Shown here: piece by piece, positions 36,566 through 47,131 of the stretch | Layout: each line of letters opens with the position of its first letter | Numbering within the stretch: the stretch's first letter is position 1 | NCBI GenBank assembly: GCA_016200545.1 | Contig: JACQEO010000016.1 | Span: 1 to 64,000 of the forward strand | Reading direction: 5' to 3' | From: Deltaproteobacteria bacterium | GTDB lineage: Bacteria > Desulfobacterota > Binatia > UTPRO1 | DNA length: 64,000 nucleotides | Translations under genes and position numbers: made by a program | The notes under the pieces: generated by a model | What the model saw: the letters and a program-made list of their open reading frames with translations, nothing else | The model's database searches: none | What the model was told of the DNA's origin: nothing

Positions 36566-36597
36566 AACGTCGGGGATTGCGTGCAACCCCCGACGTT
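36566..36597. promoter_or_regulatory. 32-bp palindrome, probable AbiEi operator
   Basis: AACGTCGGGG and CCCCGACGTT flank an inner TTGC-GT-GCAA, so the whole is a near-perfect palindrome with one mismatched pair. It ends seven bases before the AbiEi ATG at 36605. AbiEi antitoxins repress their own operon by binding inverted repeats in the promoter, so this is the expected operator. Confidence 0.65.
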
Positions 36598-36604
36598 CTG
36601 TACC

Positions 36605-37219
36605 ATGCGCTTCGCCATGGCCGCCCAACGTAGTGACCAAGCACTCAAGGTCGTCCGGCGACTGGGAATCATAAGGCCGGCCGATCTGGAGGCGCACGGA
36701 ATCCCAAGGGGACAGCTTTACCGTCTGATGCGAGCGGGACTGGTCGAACGGCAGGCCCGGGGTCTCTACGTCGCTAGCAGGCACCCGTACACCGCCGAGC
36801 ACTCCCTCGCGCAAGTAGCCAAGCGCGTTCCAGGCGGCGTCCTCTGCCTGCTGACGGCGCTACGCTTTCACGGGCTGACGACCCAGGCGCCCGCCGAGGT
36901 CTGGATCGCGCTGCCCGAGAAGGCGAGAAGGCCGCGGCTCGACTATCCGCGTCTGCGCGTCGCGCGCTTCTCGGGGCCGGCACTGACCGAAGGCGTTGAG
37001 ACACACCGGCTGGAAAACGTCGAGGTGCACGTATACTCGGCCGCCAAGACGGTCGCCGACTGTTTCAAGTACCGCAACAAGATCGGCATCGATGTGGCGG
37101 TCGAGGCTCTGCGCGAGTTTGGCCGCCACCGTCGAGGCGACGCGACCCAGCTGGCCCGCTTCGCGCGCGTCTGCCGCGTTACCCGCATCATGCAACCCTA
37201 CCTGGACGCGATCGCATGA
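36605..37219 (+). CDS. abiEi: Type IV antitoxin AbiEi
   Basis: AbiEi is the DNA-binding antitoxin of the AbiE phage-abortive system. The roughly 204-residue protein has an N-terminal winged-helix (LGIIRPADLEAHGIPRGQLYRLMRAGLVERQARGLYV), a middle segment (GVLCLLTALRFHGLTTQAP, VWIALP) and the C-terminal domain VHVYSAAKTVADCFKYRNKIGIDVAVEALREFG. ATG 36605 or 36617 fit the family start; the longer frame to 36416 adds a hydrophobic stretch foreign to the family. It overlaps the toxin by ATGA. It is likely self-regulated through the palindrome just upstream. Confidence 0.92.
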   Translation: MRFAMAAQRSDQALKVVRRLGIIRPADLEAHGIPRGQLYRLMRAGLVERQARGLYVASRHPYTAEHSLAQVAKRVPGGVLCLLTALRFHGLTTQAPAEVWIALPEKARRPRLDYPRLRVARFSGPALTEGVETHRLENVEVHVYSAAKTVADCFKYRNKIGIDVAVEALREFGRHRRGDATQLARFARVCRVTRIMQPYLDAIA

Positions 37220-38151
37220 CTGGCGAGAAGAGCAACCTTGCGGCTTCCGTCGCCGCTCGTCTGCTGAACCGAGCGAAGCGGACGGGCGACGACTTCCAGA
37301 CGCTTCTTACGAGCTTCTGCCTCGAGCGCTTCCTGTACCGCCTCGGGGTTTCCGATGCCCGCCAGCGATTCGTGCTGAAAGGCGCCATGCTCCTTCGCTT
37401 GTGGTCGGATCAACCCTACCGCGCAACTCGCGATCTGGACCTGTTGCGCAAGGGCGAGGGCTCGTTCGACGCCATCCGGAGCGACATTCGGCTGATCTGC
37501 GCGACGGAAGTGAAACCGGACGCGGTCGTGTTCAATCCCGCCGCGATCCGGATCGAGGCGATCCGTGCCGAAGACGAGTACGCGGGAACACGGGTCACGC
37601 TGCCGGCGCGCTGTGGCACGGCGCGGTTGAACCTCCAGATCGACATGGGGTTCGGAGATTCGGTGTGGCCAGCGCCACGCTGCTGCGCGTATCCCGCGCT
37701 GCTCGACTTTCCGCCGCCCAAGGTGCTGGCGTATCCGCGTGACGCGGTTGTAGCGGAGAAACTCGAAGCGATGGTCGTCCTTGGTGATCGCAACAGCCGG
37801 ATAAAGGATTTCTTCGATCTTCACTATCTGGCGAGCCACTTCGAGTTCGACCGCATGACGCTAACAAAAGCGATCCGAAAGACATTCACAAGGCGGCGGA
37901 CACCGATTCCGGCGGACGAACCGATCGGCTTGACGCCCGCGTACTGGGAGAATCCATCGCGCCCCGTCCAAGTTCGGGCGTTCGCCCGCCGCGCGGGACT
38001 GACGATCGCCGGCGAGCCTGGTGACGAGTTCGCCGGCCTGCTCGCCACGTTCCTGCTCCCGCTCCTCGACGATCTCCGCCGCGGCGACGAACGCGAAGGG
38101 ACCTGGGGCGGGGGAGGGCCCTGGCACTCCCGGACTGGGCGGAGGCCATGA
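37216..38151 (+). CDS. abiEii: AbiEii-type nucleotidyltransferase toxin
   Basis: AbiEii toxins are nucleotidyltransferases that halt growth when phages infect, by modifying tRNA or other targets. The 311-residue protein has the opening SVAARLLNRAKRTGDDFQTLLTSFCLERFLYRLG and the catalytic region FVLKGAMLLRLWSDQPYRATRDLDLL with the Lys-Gly and D-x-D, then PPKVLAYPRDAVVAEKLEAMVVLGDRNSRIKDFFDLHYL, typical of the DUF1814/AbiEii family. Its start overlaps AbiEi; its stop overlaps the HsdS remnant. The codon usage is visibly less G/C-biased than in surrounding core genes. Confidence 0.93.
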   Translation: MTGEKSNLAASVAARLLNRAKRTGDDFQTLLTSFCLERFLYRLGVSDARQRFVLKGAMLLRLWSDQPYRATRDLDLLRKGEGSFDAIRSDIRLICATEVKPDAVVFNPAAIRIEAIRAEDEYAGTRVTLPARCGTARLNLQIDMGFGDSVWPAPRCCAYPALLDFPPPKVLAYPRDAVVAEKLEAMVVLGDRNSRIKDFFDLHYLASHFEFDRMTLTKAIRKTFTRRRTPIPADEPIGLTPAYWENPSRPVQVRAFARRAGLTIAGEPGDEFAGLLATFLLPLLDDLRRGDEREGTWGGGGPWHSRTGRRP

Positions 38152-38318
38152 TGACCGATCGCCTCGTCAGTGAGGCTCCGATGGCGGCGGACGCCGCGCG
38201 AGTGCGGCGGTTCAAGCGGTACAAAGCCTACGAAAACTCCGGCGTCGAGTGGCTGAGGGAGATTCCGGTGCATTGGGTCTTCCGTCGCACTCTCCCGCGT
38301 AACGTTGTCGCGATGTGA
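38148..38318 (+). pseudogene. hsdS: Type I restriction specificity subunit (HsdS) N-terminal remnant
   Basis: The 56-residue frame contains KRYKAYENSGVEWLREIPVHW, the strongly conserved HsdS opening (the usual form is YKDSGVEWLGEIPEHW). Full HsdS proteins are about 400 residues; this one stops soon after. It overlaps the AbiEii stop by ATGA and lies 30 bp before the type IIG gene. No hsdM or hsdR is seen, so it is a relic of an earlier type I system in the same hotspot. Confidence 0.8.
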
Positions 38319-38348
38319 CGGCCCGTTTGATTCGGGCGGGGTGGCGGA

Positions 38349-41300
38349 ATGCAGGGTCAACTTCTCACTCGTGACTTTCTCGCGTCCGGAATTCGTGAGA
38401 CGCCCCATTGGGCGTCCTTCGATGACCCGGAACGCACGGAGATCGCCTCGCGACTCCGGGCAATCTTCGAACGGTTTCCCGTCGGCGACCTACCCAACGA
38501 AGCCGTAACCGAGGACGACTTGATCCACCCAGTATTTGAAGCACTGGGGTGGACGCATCGTCTCCTTCAACAAAAGGCCGCGCGGCGACGGACGGATGTT
38601 CCTGATTGCCTCCTCTTCGCCGACGAGGTCAGCAAGAAGGCCGCGCAGACCGAACGGAAGGAGGACCGCCGCTACTTGCGCGGCCTCACCTTCCTCGAGT
38701 CGAAGCGCTGGCAGCGACCGCTCGATCGTGGCCAGGCCACCGATCGGCTCGATCCCGAAGTGCCGGCGAATCAGATGCTCCGCTACCTGAGTCAGGTCGA
38801 GGTCGCCTCAAACGGAAAAATCCTCTGGGGGATGCTCACCAACGGCCGTCATTGGCGGCTCTACTATCAGAAGGCCGTCAACCGATCGGAGGAGTTCGTC
38901 GAGTTCGATCTCCCCTTGCTCCTCGGGCTCGACGGTTTCGCCGACGACCTCTTCGTCCCGTCCGACGAAGAGCGCGAACGCCTTCTGACCTGCTTCATCC
39001 TGCTCTTCCGCCCGCAGGCCTTCTCTCCCGATGCTGACCTCGACGGCCGAACGTTCCTCGACTTCGCCCGCACCGAGACCAAGCGGTGGGAAGCTGGTGT
39101 CGCGAAATCGCTCAGTGACGTGGTCTTCGAGCGGGTCTTCCCTCGGCTTGTCGAGGGCTTGATCGCCAACGACTCCGCGAAGCCGGCGCCGCTCACGCAG
39201 CTCTATGCCGACGAGGTTCGGGAGGCGGCGCTCATCTTTCTCTATCGCGTGCTCTTCGTGCTCCACGCAGAGGATCGCGATCTCCTCCCAGTTCGAGATG
39301 CTCGCTATCAGGACTACTCGCTCAGGTTTCTTCGCGACGAGATTGAGAGACGATTGGATGCCGGGGACGCCCTGAGCGACAGGATGACCAACTACTTCGG
39401 TCGCCTCCGGCAACTCTTCGCGGCGATTGCGAGTGGCGACGACTCGATCGGCATTCCCCCATACAACGGCGGCCTCTTCGACGATCGACAGTACCCGCTC
39501 CTGGCACGGACGAGCCTCTCTGATGCCGTCCTTGCTCCGATCATCGACGAGCTCTCGCGCCACGAGGAAGGTGGACGCCGCCGGAGGATCAACTTCCGAG
39601 ACCTCTCGGTTCAGCAGCTCGGCTCCATCTATGAGAAGCTCCTCGAGTATCGAGCGGTTCCGAAGGACGGTGCTGGGATATCAATCGAGCAAGGCATCTA
39701 CGCCCGCCGCATCAGCGGTTCCTACTATACCGACGAGAGCCTGGTTCAGCTCGTTCTCGCGCGCGCCGTGCGCCCGCTCGTCGTGGAGCGGTGGAAGGAC
39801 TTCGAATCGGCTCTCGAAACGCTACGCCCGAGCCGCCGGCGCCGCGAGGAGAAGATCGCAGAGCTTCAGAAGCTCGATCCGGCCAGCCGCATCCTCGAGC
39901 TCAAAATCTGTGATCCCGCGATGGGAAGCGGCCACTTCCTCGTCTCGCTCGTCGACTTCCTGAGCGACAAGATCCTCCAGATGATGTCGGACGCGGCCAG
40001 CCGAGCGGCGCCCATAGCCGGCGAGAGCGGCTACGAGTCGCCGGTCGCGCAACGGTGTGCGGAGATTCGCCGACACATCCTCGAGCGGGCGACACAACAC
40101 CACTGGCCGATCCGAGAGGAACACTTGGACGATCGTCACATCGTCCGGCGGATGGTGCTCAAGCGGGTCATCTACGGCGTCGATCTGAACCCCATGGCGG
40201 TGGAGCTCGCGAAGCTCTCGCTCTGGCTCCACAGCTTCACGGTGGGTGCGCCGCTTTCGTTCCTGGATCACCATCTGCGATGTGGCAACTCCCTCGTTGG
40301 CAGCCGGGTGGAGGCGGTGACAGAGGCGATGCGCGAGCGGGGGCTCTTCGGAACCTCCTACGCGGGTGTGCTCGCAGCGACCGACATGATGGAACGAATC
40401 GAAGAGATGACCGACTCCGACATCGCCGAGGTGCGAGAGAGCGCAGGCATGTTCGAGGAGATCGAGAAGACGCTTGCCCCGTACAGAAGACTTCTCCATC
40501 TCGATACGGCGCACCACTGGCTCTATCCGTCGATTCCCGCCGAGCGAAAGATCTGGCTCGACCCGCGCACCATCCTTGGTGGCGAGCACGGCGATCCGAT
40601 GAAACTCGTCGGGGCGCCGCCCGACGGAGAAGGCCGACTCGCGAAGTCCCTGAGGGCTGTACGGATGGCGGCCAGCGATGACGCCTTCTTTCATTGGGAG
40701 TTGATGTTCCCCGAGGTGTGGCACGAGAGGGGCCAGCGGAAGCCGGACGGGGGCTTCGACGCGGTGATCGGCAATCCACCGTGGGATCGCGTGAAACTTC
40801 AAGAGGTCGAGTTCTTCGCTGAGCGGCGGGCTCCGATCGCGATGGCGCAAACCGCAGCTCAACGAACGCGGATGATCGGAGAATTGGAGAGAGCCCAGGA
40901 TCCGCTTTGGGGCGACTACCGAATCGCCGCAGCTCGTTCCGAGCGCCTTGCCGTCTACGTGCGGCGGTGCGGCGAGTTTCCCTTACTTTCGGGCGGCGAT
41001 GTGAACCTCTACGCGCTCTTCGTAGAGCGCGGCTTCGACTTAATCCGCAATGTCGGGCTGGTCGGCATCGTAGTGCCGAGTGGTATCGCGGCGGACAAAG
41101 AGAAGGCAGAGTTTTTCGGAAGCATTGCTACATCCGGCAGACTCGCCGCGCTGCTCGACTTCGAAAACAAGGGCCTCTTCCCCGAGGTTCATCGGAGCTT
41201 CAAGTTCTGCGTGCTCGCGGGCGGAGGACAGGAGCGACGATTTTCCTCAGCGCTGTGCGCATTCTTCCTGCATGATGTGAAAGACCTCGAGGATCACGGG

Positions 41301-42395
41301 CGTGTTTTCGAGCTCTTGCCGGAAGACTTTGCGCGTGTGAATCCCAACACCCGGACGGCGCCGGTCTTCCGTACACGCCGGGATGCCGAGATCACGAAGG
41401 GCATCTACTCGCGCATGTCCGTGCTCGTCGATCGACGCACCGACCCACCAGAGAACCCCTGGGGCATCCGATACGCGAGGATGTTCGATATGACGAACGA
41501 CTCCGCCCTCTTCCAAACGGCCGCGCAACTCGAGGGCGAGGGATGCTATCCCGTCGCTGGCAACCGATGGCGAAGGGGTGACGAGGAATATCTACCTCTC
41601 TACGAGGGGAAGATGGTGCAGATGTACGATCATCGTGCCGCGAGCGTCGTCGTGAACCCGGAAAACGTTCACCGGCCCGGGCAGCCGCGCCAGGCGACAC
41701 TCGAGGAGCATGGCGATGTTGCATGGGCGCCGGCACCGCAGTTCTGGATCGCGAGTACGGAAGTAGCAGGAGCAGCAGGCGAGGGTGCGTCGAGCTGGCT
41801 CCTGTCGTTCAAGGACGTCACCGCGCCGACGAACGAGCGGACGATGATCGCGTCCGTGATCCCGTACGCTGGGGTAGGGAACACGCTGGCGATTCTCATG
41901 GGACTCAACGCGAGCGACGCCGCACTCCTCCTCGCCGTGCTGAACTCCTTCGCCTTCGATTTCGTGGCGCGGCAGAAGGTGCAGGGACAGCACCTCAACT
42001 TGTACATCCTCGAGCAGATCGCGCTGCCGCTACCGTTGGTCTTTGCTACGTCCGTCGGGAGGACGAAGATCGCCGACTTTGTTCGCGACAGGGTGCTCCG
42101 CTTGAGCTACACCGCGAGTGACCTCGCCGGCTTCGCGCGCGACCTTGGCTACGGGAGGGCGCCGTTTTCCTGGGACGAGGAGGAGCGGCTGCACCTCCGC
42201 TGCCAACTCGACGCGCTCCTTTTCCGGCTCTACGGTCTCGATCTCGATACCGCTGACTACGCGCTCTCGACTTTCTCGATCGTGAAGGAAGACGAAGAGG
42301 ATAGGCTCGGACGTTACCGGACACGCGATCTCATCCTCGCGTACATGCGCGCCCAGGCGGCCGGTGACTTCAAGAGTAAGATTGTTGCGGTCTGA
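38349..42395 (+). CDS. Type IIG (Eco57I-like) restriction-modification enzyme
   Basis: This 1,348-residue protein would cut and methylate DNA in a single chain. The N-terminal nuclease domain shows VPDCLLFADEV and TFLESKRW, a PD-(D/E)xK arrangement with E117-S-K119. The N6-adenine methyltransferase domain has motif I DPAMGSGHF (Asp522) and motif IV NPPW (Asn809), with GVDLNPMAVELAKLSLWL between. The C-terminal 400 residues should be the target-recognition part. It would protect its own DNA and cut foreign DNA. The specificity cannot be read. It follows the AbiE pair as part of a defence island. Confidence 0.9.
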   Translation: MQGQLLTRDFLASGIRETPHWASFDDPERTEIASRLRAIFERFPVGDLPNEAVTEDDLIHPVFEALGWTHRLLQQKAARRRTDVPDCLLFADEVSKKAAQTERKEDRRYLRGLTFLESKRWQRPLDRGQATDRLDPEVPANQMLRYLSQVEVASNGKILWGMLTNGRHWRLYYQKAVNRSEEFVEFDLPLLLGLDGFADDLFVPSDEERERLLTCFILLFRPQAFSPDADLDGRTFLDFARTETKRWEAGVAKSLSDVVFERVFPRLVEGLIANDSAKPAPLTQLYADEVREAALIFLYRVLFVLHAEDRDLLPVRDARYQDYSLRFLRDEIERRLDAGDALSDRMTNYFGRLRQLFAAIASGDDSIGIPPYNGGLFDDRQYPLLARTSLSDAVLAPIIDELSRHEEGGRRRRINFRDLSVQQLGSIYEKLLEYRAVPKDGAGISIEQGIYARRISGSYYTDESLVQLVLARAVRPLVVERWKDFESALETLRPSRRRREEKIAELQKLDPASRILELKICDPAMGSGHFLVSLVDFLSDKILQMMSDAASRAAPIAGESGYESPVAQRCAEIRRHILERATQHHWPIREEHLDDRHIVRRMVLKRVIYGVDLNPMAVELAKLSLWLHSFTVGAPLSFLDHHLRCGNSLVGSRVEAVTEAMRERGLFGTSYAGVLAATDMMERIEEMTDSDIAEVRESAGMFEEIEKTLAPYRRLLHLDTAHHWLYPSIPAERKIWLDPRTILGGEHGDPMKLVGAPPDGEGRLAKSLRAVRMAASDDAFFHWELMFPEVWHERGQRKPDGGFDAVIGNPPWDRVKLQEVEFFAERRAPIAMAQTAAQRTRMIGELERAQDPLWGDYRIAAARSERLAVYVRRCGEFPLLSGGDVNLYALFVERGFDLIRNVGLVGIVVPSGIAADKEKAEFFGSIATSGRLAALLDFENKGLFPEVHRSFKFCVLAGGGQERRFSSALCAFFLHDVKDLEDHGRVFELLPEDFARVNPNTRTAPVFRTRRDAEITKGIYSRMSVLVDRRTDPPENPWGIRYARMFDMTNDSALFQTAAQLEGEGCYPVAGNRWRRGDEEYLPLYEGKMVQMYDHRAASVVVNPENVHRPGQPRQATLEEHGDVAWAPAPQFWIASTEVAGAAGEGASSWLLSFKDVTAPTNERTMIASVIPYAGVGNTLAILMGLNASDAALLLAVLNSFAFDFVARQKVQGQHLNLYILEQIALPLPLVFATSVGRTKIADFVRDRVLRLSYTASDLAGFARDLGYGRAPFSWDEEERLHLRCQLDALLFRLYGLDLDTADYALSTFSIVKEDEEDRLGRYRTRDLILAYMRAQAAGDFKSKIVAV

Positions 42396-42442
42396 GCGAA
42401 GGGGCGCTGGCGCGCTCGCGTGAACCGCAGTAAGAGCGATGG

Positions 42443-43843
<1,401 letters not shown>

Positions 43844-43995
43844 ACTTCTCTTCCGACCTCGCGCACCCACGTCCGTCCCCGCCCGCGCTCGACCATATGC
43901 GTTCCATCTGAGCCCGCTCCGCTGCGTGGGCCCCGTGCTCTGCTGACCGCGAGGAGGCGCTGGCCGAGGCGAGCGCGATTCTCTACAACGAAAGC

Positions 43996-46900
43996 GTGAC
44001 CGTTCCGTCACCGCGCGAGGCGCTGCTCGCAGCCGCAGTCGAGGATCCGGAACGGCTCCTCGCACGGTTCGCCGCGCTCTGGCCTGAGGGCAACGCGCCG
44101 GCGCCGGCGCGCGCGGCGCTCCTCGACGCCGCCGATCCCGCGCTCGCGGTCGCGGCACTCGGGCGTCTGCGTGACGCGGAGCCGGCGGCGACCGCCGCGG
44201 TGCAGGGCGATCCCGAGCTCGCACGCCATCTGGTAACCGTTCTCGGCGCGAGTCCGCTCGTCGCGCGACTTCTGCTCGCCGACGCCGGCTCTTGGATGGA
44301 GGTGCTGGCGCGCGCCGCGGCGGCGACGCCGATCGGCACGCTCGTGCCCGCGCCCGTTCTCCCGCCTGCTGCGCCGCTCGACGAGCTCGCGCACGCGCTG
44401 CGCGGCTTGAAGCGCCGCCGCGTGCTCCGCATCGCCGTCCGCGATCTCCTGCGCCTCGCGAATCTCGAGCAGACGACGGCCGCGCTGACCGCGCTCGCCG
44501 AGGACGCGCTCGAGACCGCGATCGTGGTGGTTCGCGGCGGGCTCGTCGCGGACTATGGCGACGTCCTCGACGGCGACGCTCCGGTCGGGTTCGTCGTCCT
44601 CGGGATGGGGAAGCTCGGCGGTGTCGAGCTCAACTTCAGCTCCGACATCGACCTCGTCTATCTCTACGGGCGCGACGGTATCGAGAGCACGGGCGGGCTG
44701 CGCGGCCACCTCTCGGCGCGCGAATTCTTCACCCGCCTTGCCGAGGGCGTGACACGGGCGCTGCACCAGGGTACCGAGGACGGCTTCGTCTTCCGGGTCG
44801 ATCTCCGCCTGCGTCCGGAAGGTGCGAACGGACCGATCGTCAACTCGATCGCCAACGCGCTCACGTACTACGAGTCGTGGGGCCAGACGTGGGAGCGCGC
44901 CGCGCTCCTCAAGGCGTGCCCGATCGCCGGCGACCGCGCGGTCGGCGAACGCTTCCTCCGCGACCTCACGCCCTTCGTGTATCGTCGCTACCTCGACTAC
45001 GCGACGATCGAAGACATCAAGGAGATGAAGGCGCGGGTCGAGGGCGCGCTCGCGGCGGGACGCAGCAAGGGCGTGAACGTCAAGCTCGGACGCGGTGGGA
45101 TCCGCGAGGTGGAGTTCGTGATCCAGAGCCTTCAGCTCGTCCATGCCGGCAAGGACGAGCGGATTCGCGAGCGCGGCTCGCTGTCTGCGCTCCGCCGCCT
45201 CGCGGAGCACCGCTACCTCGACGCCGAGGAGGGCGAACGTTTGGCGGCGGCGTACCGCTTCCTGCGCGAGGTCGAGCACAAGATCCAGCTCGTCGAGGAG
45301 CGGCAGACGCACGTCATCCCCGCCGGTGACGCCGAGCTGCACCTGGCGCGTCGCCTCGGCTACGGTTGGGAGGATCCGACGTCGGCGGTCGCGCGCTTTC
45401 GTGACGACTGTCGCCGTCACATGGAGACCGTTCACGCGTCGTTCGCCACGCTCTTCTACTCCTCCCGCGAGGCGATCGGCCGCGTCGCCGATCCCCGGCT
45501 CACGGCCGTGCTCGCCGAGCTCGAGGACGCCGACGCGACGCGCGCGCGCCTGCGCGGGCTCGGGTTCCACGCCGTCGACGAGGCGTTGGCCGATCTGCGG
45601 CTCTTGCGCGACGGCGCGCCGACCTCGCGCTCGACGCCACGACGGCGCCAGCTCCTTCTCGAGGTGGCGCCGGCGCTTCTCGGTGAGATCGTGCAAGCGC
45701 CGGATCCCGACCTCGCCTTGCACAACATGGCGAGCTTCCTCGCCGCGATCGGCGCGCGCTCGAGCTTCCTCTCACTCCTCGCGGAGAACCCCGCGACCTT
45801 GCGCACGCTCGTCCGCCTCTTCGGCTCGAGCGAGTTCTTGTCGCAGGTCCTCATCCGTCATCCCGAGACGCTCGACAACTTGGTGCGCGCCAACTTGGTG
45901 CGTATCGAGATCGCCAAAGTAGACATGGCCGCCGAGCTCGCGAGCATGCTCGCGGCGGCCGAGAGCTACGAGGATCGTCTCGACGTCCTGCGCCGCTTCC
46001 GCAACGAGCATTTCTTGAGGATCGGCACCAACGATCTCATGGGTCTCCTGCCGTTTCACGCGCTCAGCAGCCAGCTGAGCGATCTCGCCGACGTGTGTCT
46101 CGAGGCGACGTGGAGAGTCGCCGAGCGCGAGACCCTGGAGCGCTACGGCCTCGCGACGTCGCCGGGAACCTTCACGGTCGTCGGCATGGGAAAGCTCGGG
46201 AGTCGCGAGCTCACCTACCACTCGGACCTCGATCTCATCTTCGTCTACGTGCCGGCGGCGGAAGGCCCCGAGCACGTCGCCGTCCACGAGTACTTCACAC
46301 GCCTCGCCCAGGTCATGCTGACGACGCTCCAGGTACCGACGCGCGAGGGGCGCGTGTACAAGATCGACACCCGGCTCCGGCCCTCGGGCAACAAGGGTCC
46401 GCTGGTCTCCTCGCTCGAGGCGTTCTCCCGCTACCACGCGGGCAGCTCGCAGCTCTGGGAGCGTCAGGCGCTCATCAAGGCGCGCGCGGTGACCGGCGAG
46501 CCGCCGCTCATGTGCGAGGTCGAGAGCATCATCGAGCGCTTCGTCTACGCGCGACCGCTCGACGACGCAGAGGTCGCCGAGATCCACCGCTTGCGGATGC
46601 GCATGGAGCGCGAGCTCGCCGGCAGCGAGCTCCACGGCTTCAACGTCAAGACCGGCCGGGGCGGCCTCGTCGACATCGAGTTCCTGACGCAGATGCTACA
46701 ACTGCGGCACGGTGCGACGGTTCCGAGCGTCCGCCGGCGCGCCACCCGCCACGCGCTCGCGGCGCTCGCCGACGCCGGCCTCCTGCCGCGCGCGGACGCG
46801 ACCGTGCTCGCCGAAAGCTACGCCTTCCTGCGCACGCTCACCAACCGGTTGCGCATCGAGCGCGATCAGCCCGTCGAGGCGCTCGAGCGTGAGGGCGCGC

Positions 46901-47088
46901 GACTGCCGGCGCTCGCACGACGACTCGGCTACGAGGGACCGAGCGACGAGATCGGGCGCCGTCTCCTCGAGGACTACGAGCGGCATCGCGAGCGCGTGCG
47001 CGCGCTCTACACGCACTGGTTCGGTGTCGACGGCGACGCGGCGCGCTCGCCAATCGACGACCCGGCGTCGCGCGCGCCCTCAAATTGA
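43996..47088 (+). CDS. glnE: Bifunctional glutamine synthetase adenylyltransferase/adenylyl-removing enzyme GlnE
   Basis: GlnE adenylylates and de-adenylylates glutamine synthetase in response to nitrogen supply. The 1,030-residue protein has two nucleotidyltransferase domains: the N-terminal removing domain with GMGKLGGVELNFSSDIDLVYLY (about 201-222) and the C-terminal transferase with GMGKLGSRELTYHSDLDLIFVY (about 731-752). Between them are GRGGIREVEFVIQSLQL and its counterpart GRGGLVDIEFLTQMLQL. The start is a GTG at 43996. glnB and glnA are not nearby. ilvE follows after 43 bp. Confidence 0.95.
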   Translation: MTVPSPREALLAAAVEDPERLLARFAALWPEGNAPAPARAALLDAADPALAVAALGRLRDAEPAATAAVQGDPELARHLVTVLGASPLVARLLLADAGSWMEVLARAAAATPIGTLVPAPVLPPAAPLDELAHALRGLKRRRVLRIAVRDLLRLANLEQTTAALTALAEDALETAIVVVRGGLVADYGDVLDGDAPVGFVVLGMGKLGGVELNFSSDIDLVYLYGRDGIESTGGLRGHLSAREFFTRLAEGVTRALHQGTEDGFVFRVDLRLRPEGANGPIVNSIANALTYYESWGQTWERAALLKACPIAGDRAVGERFLRDLTPFVYRRYLDYATIEDIKEMKARVEGALAAGRSKGVNVKLGRGGIREVEFVIQSLQLVHAGKDERIRERGSLSALRRLAEHRYLDAEEGERLAAAYRFLREVEHKIQLVEERQTHVIPAGDAELHLARRLGYGWEDPTSAVARFRDDCRRHMETVHASFATLFYSSREAIGRVADPRLTAVLAELEDADATRARLRGLGFHAVDEALADLRLLRDGAPTSRSTPRRRQLLLEVAPALLGEIVQAPDPDLALHNMASFLAAIGARSSFLSLLAENPATLRTLVRLFGSSEFLSQVLIRHPETLDNLVRANLVRIEIAKVDMAAELASMLAAAESYEDRLDVLRRFRNEHFLRIGTNDLMGLLPFHALSSQLSDLADVCLEATWRVAERETLERYGLATSPGTFTVVGMGKLGSRELTYHSDLDLIFVYVPAAEGPEHVAVHEYFTRLAQVMLTTLQVPTREGRVYKIDTRLRPSGNKGPLVSSLEAFSRYHAGSSQLWERQALIKARAVTGEPPLMCEVESIIERFVYARPLDDAEVAEIHRLRMRMERELAGSELHGFNVKTGRGGLVDIEFLTQMLQLRHGATVPSVRRRATRHALAALADAGLLPRADATVLAESYAFLRTLTNRLRIERDQPVEALEREGARLPALARRLGYEGPSDEIGRRLLEDYERHRERVRALYTHWFGVDGDAARSPIDDPASRAPSN

Positions 47089-47131
47089 CATCGCGGATGC
47101 CCTCCGATAGCACCGCGGGTCGGAGTCGGCG

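Noticed and set aside
36416-36604. Membrane-helix extension of AbiEi
   Set aside because: AbiEi proteins do not have a membrane anchor; the palindrome and family start point to 36605 or 36617.
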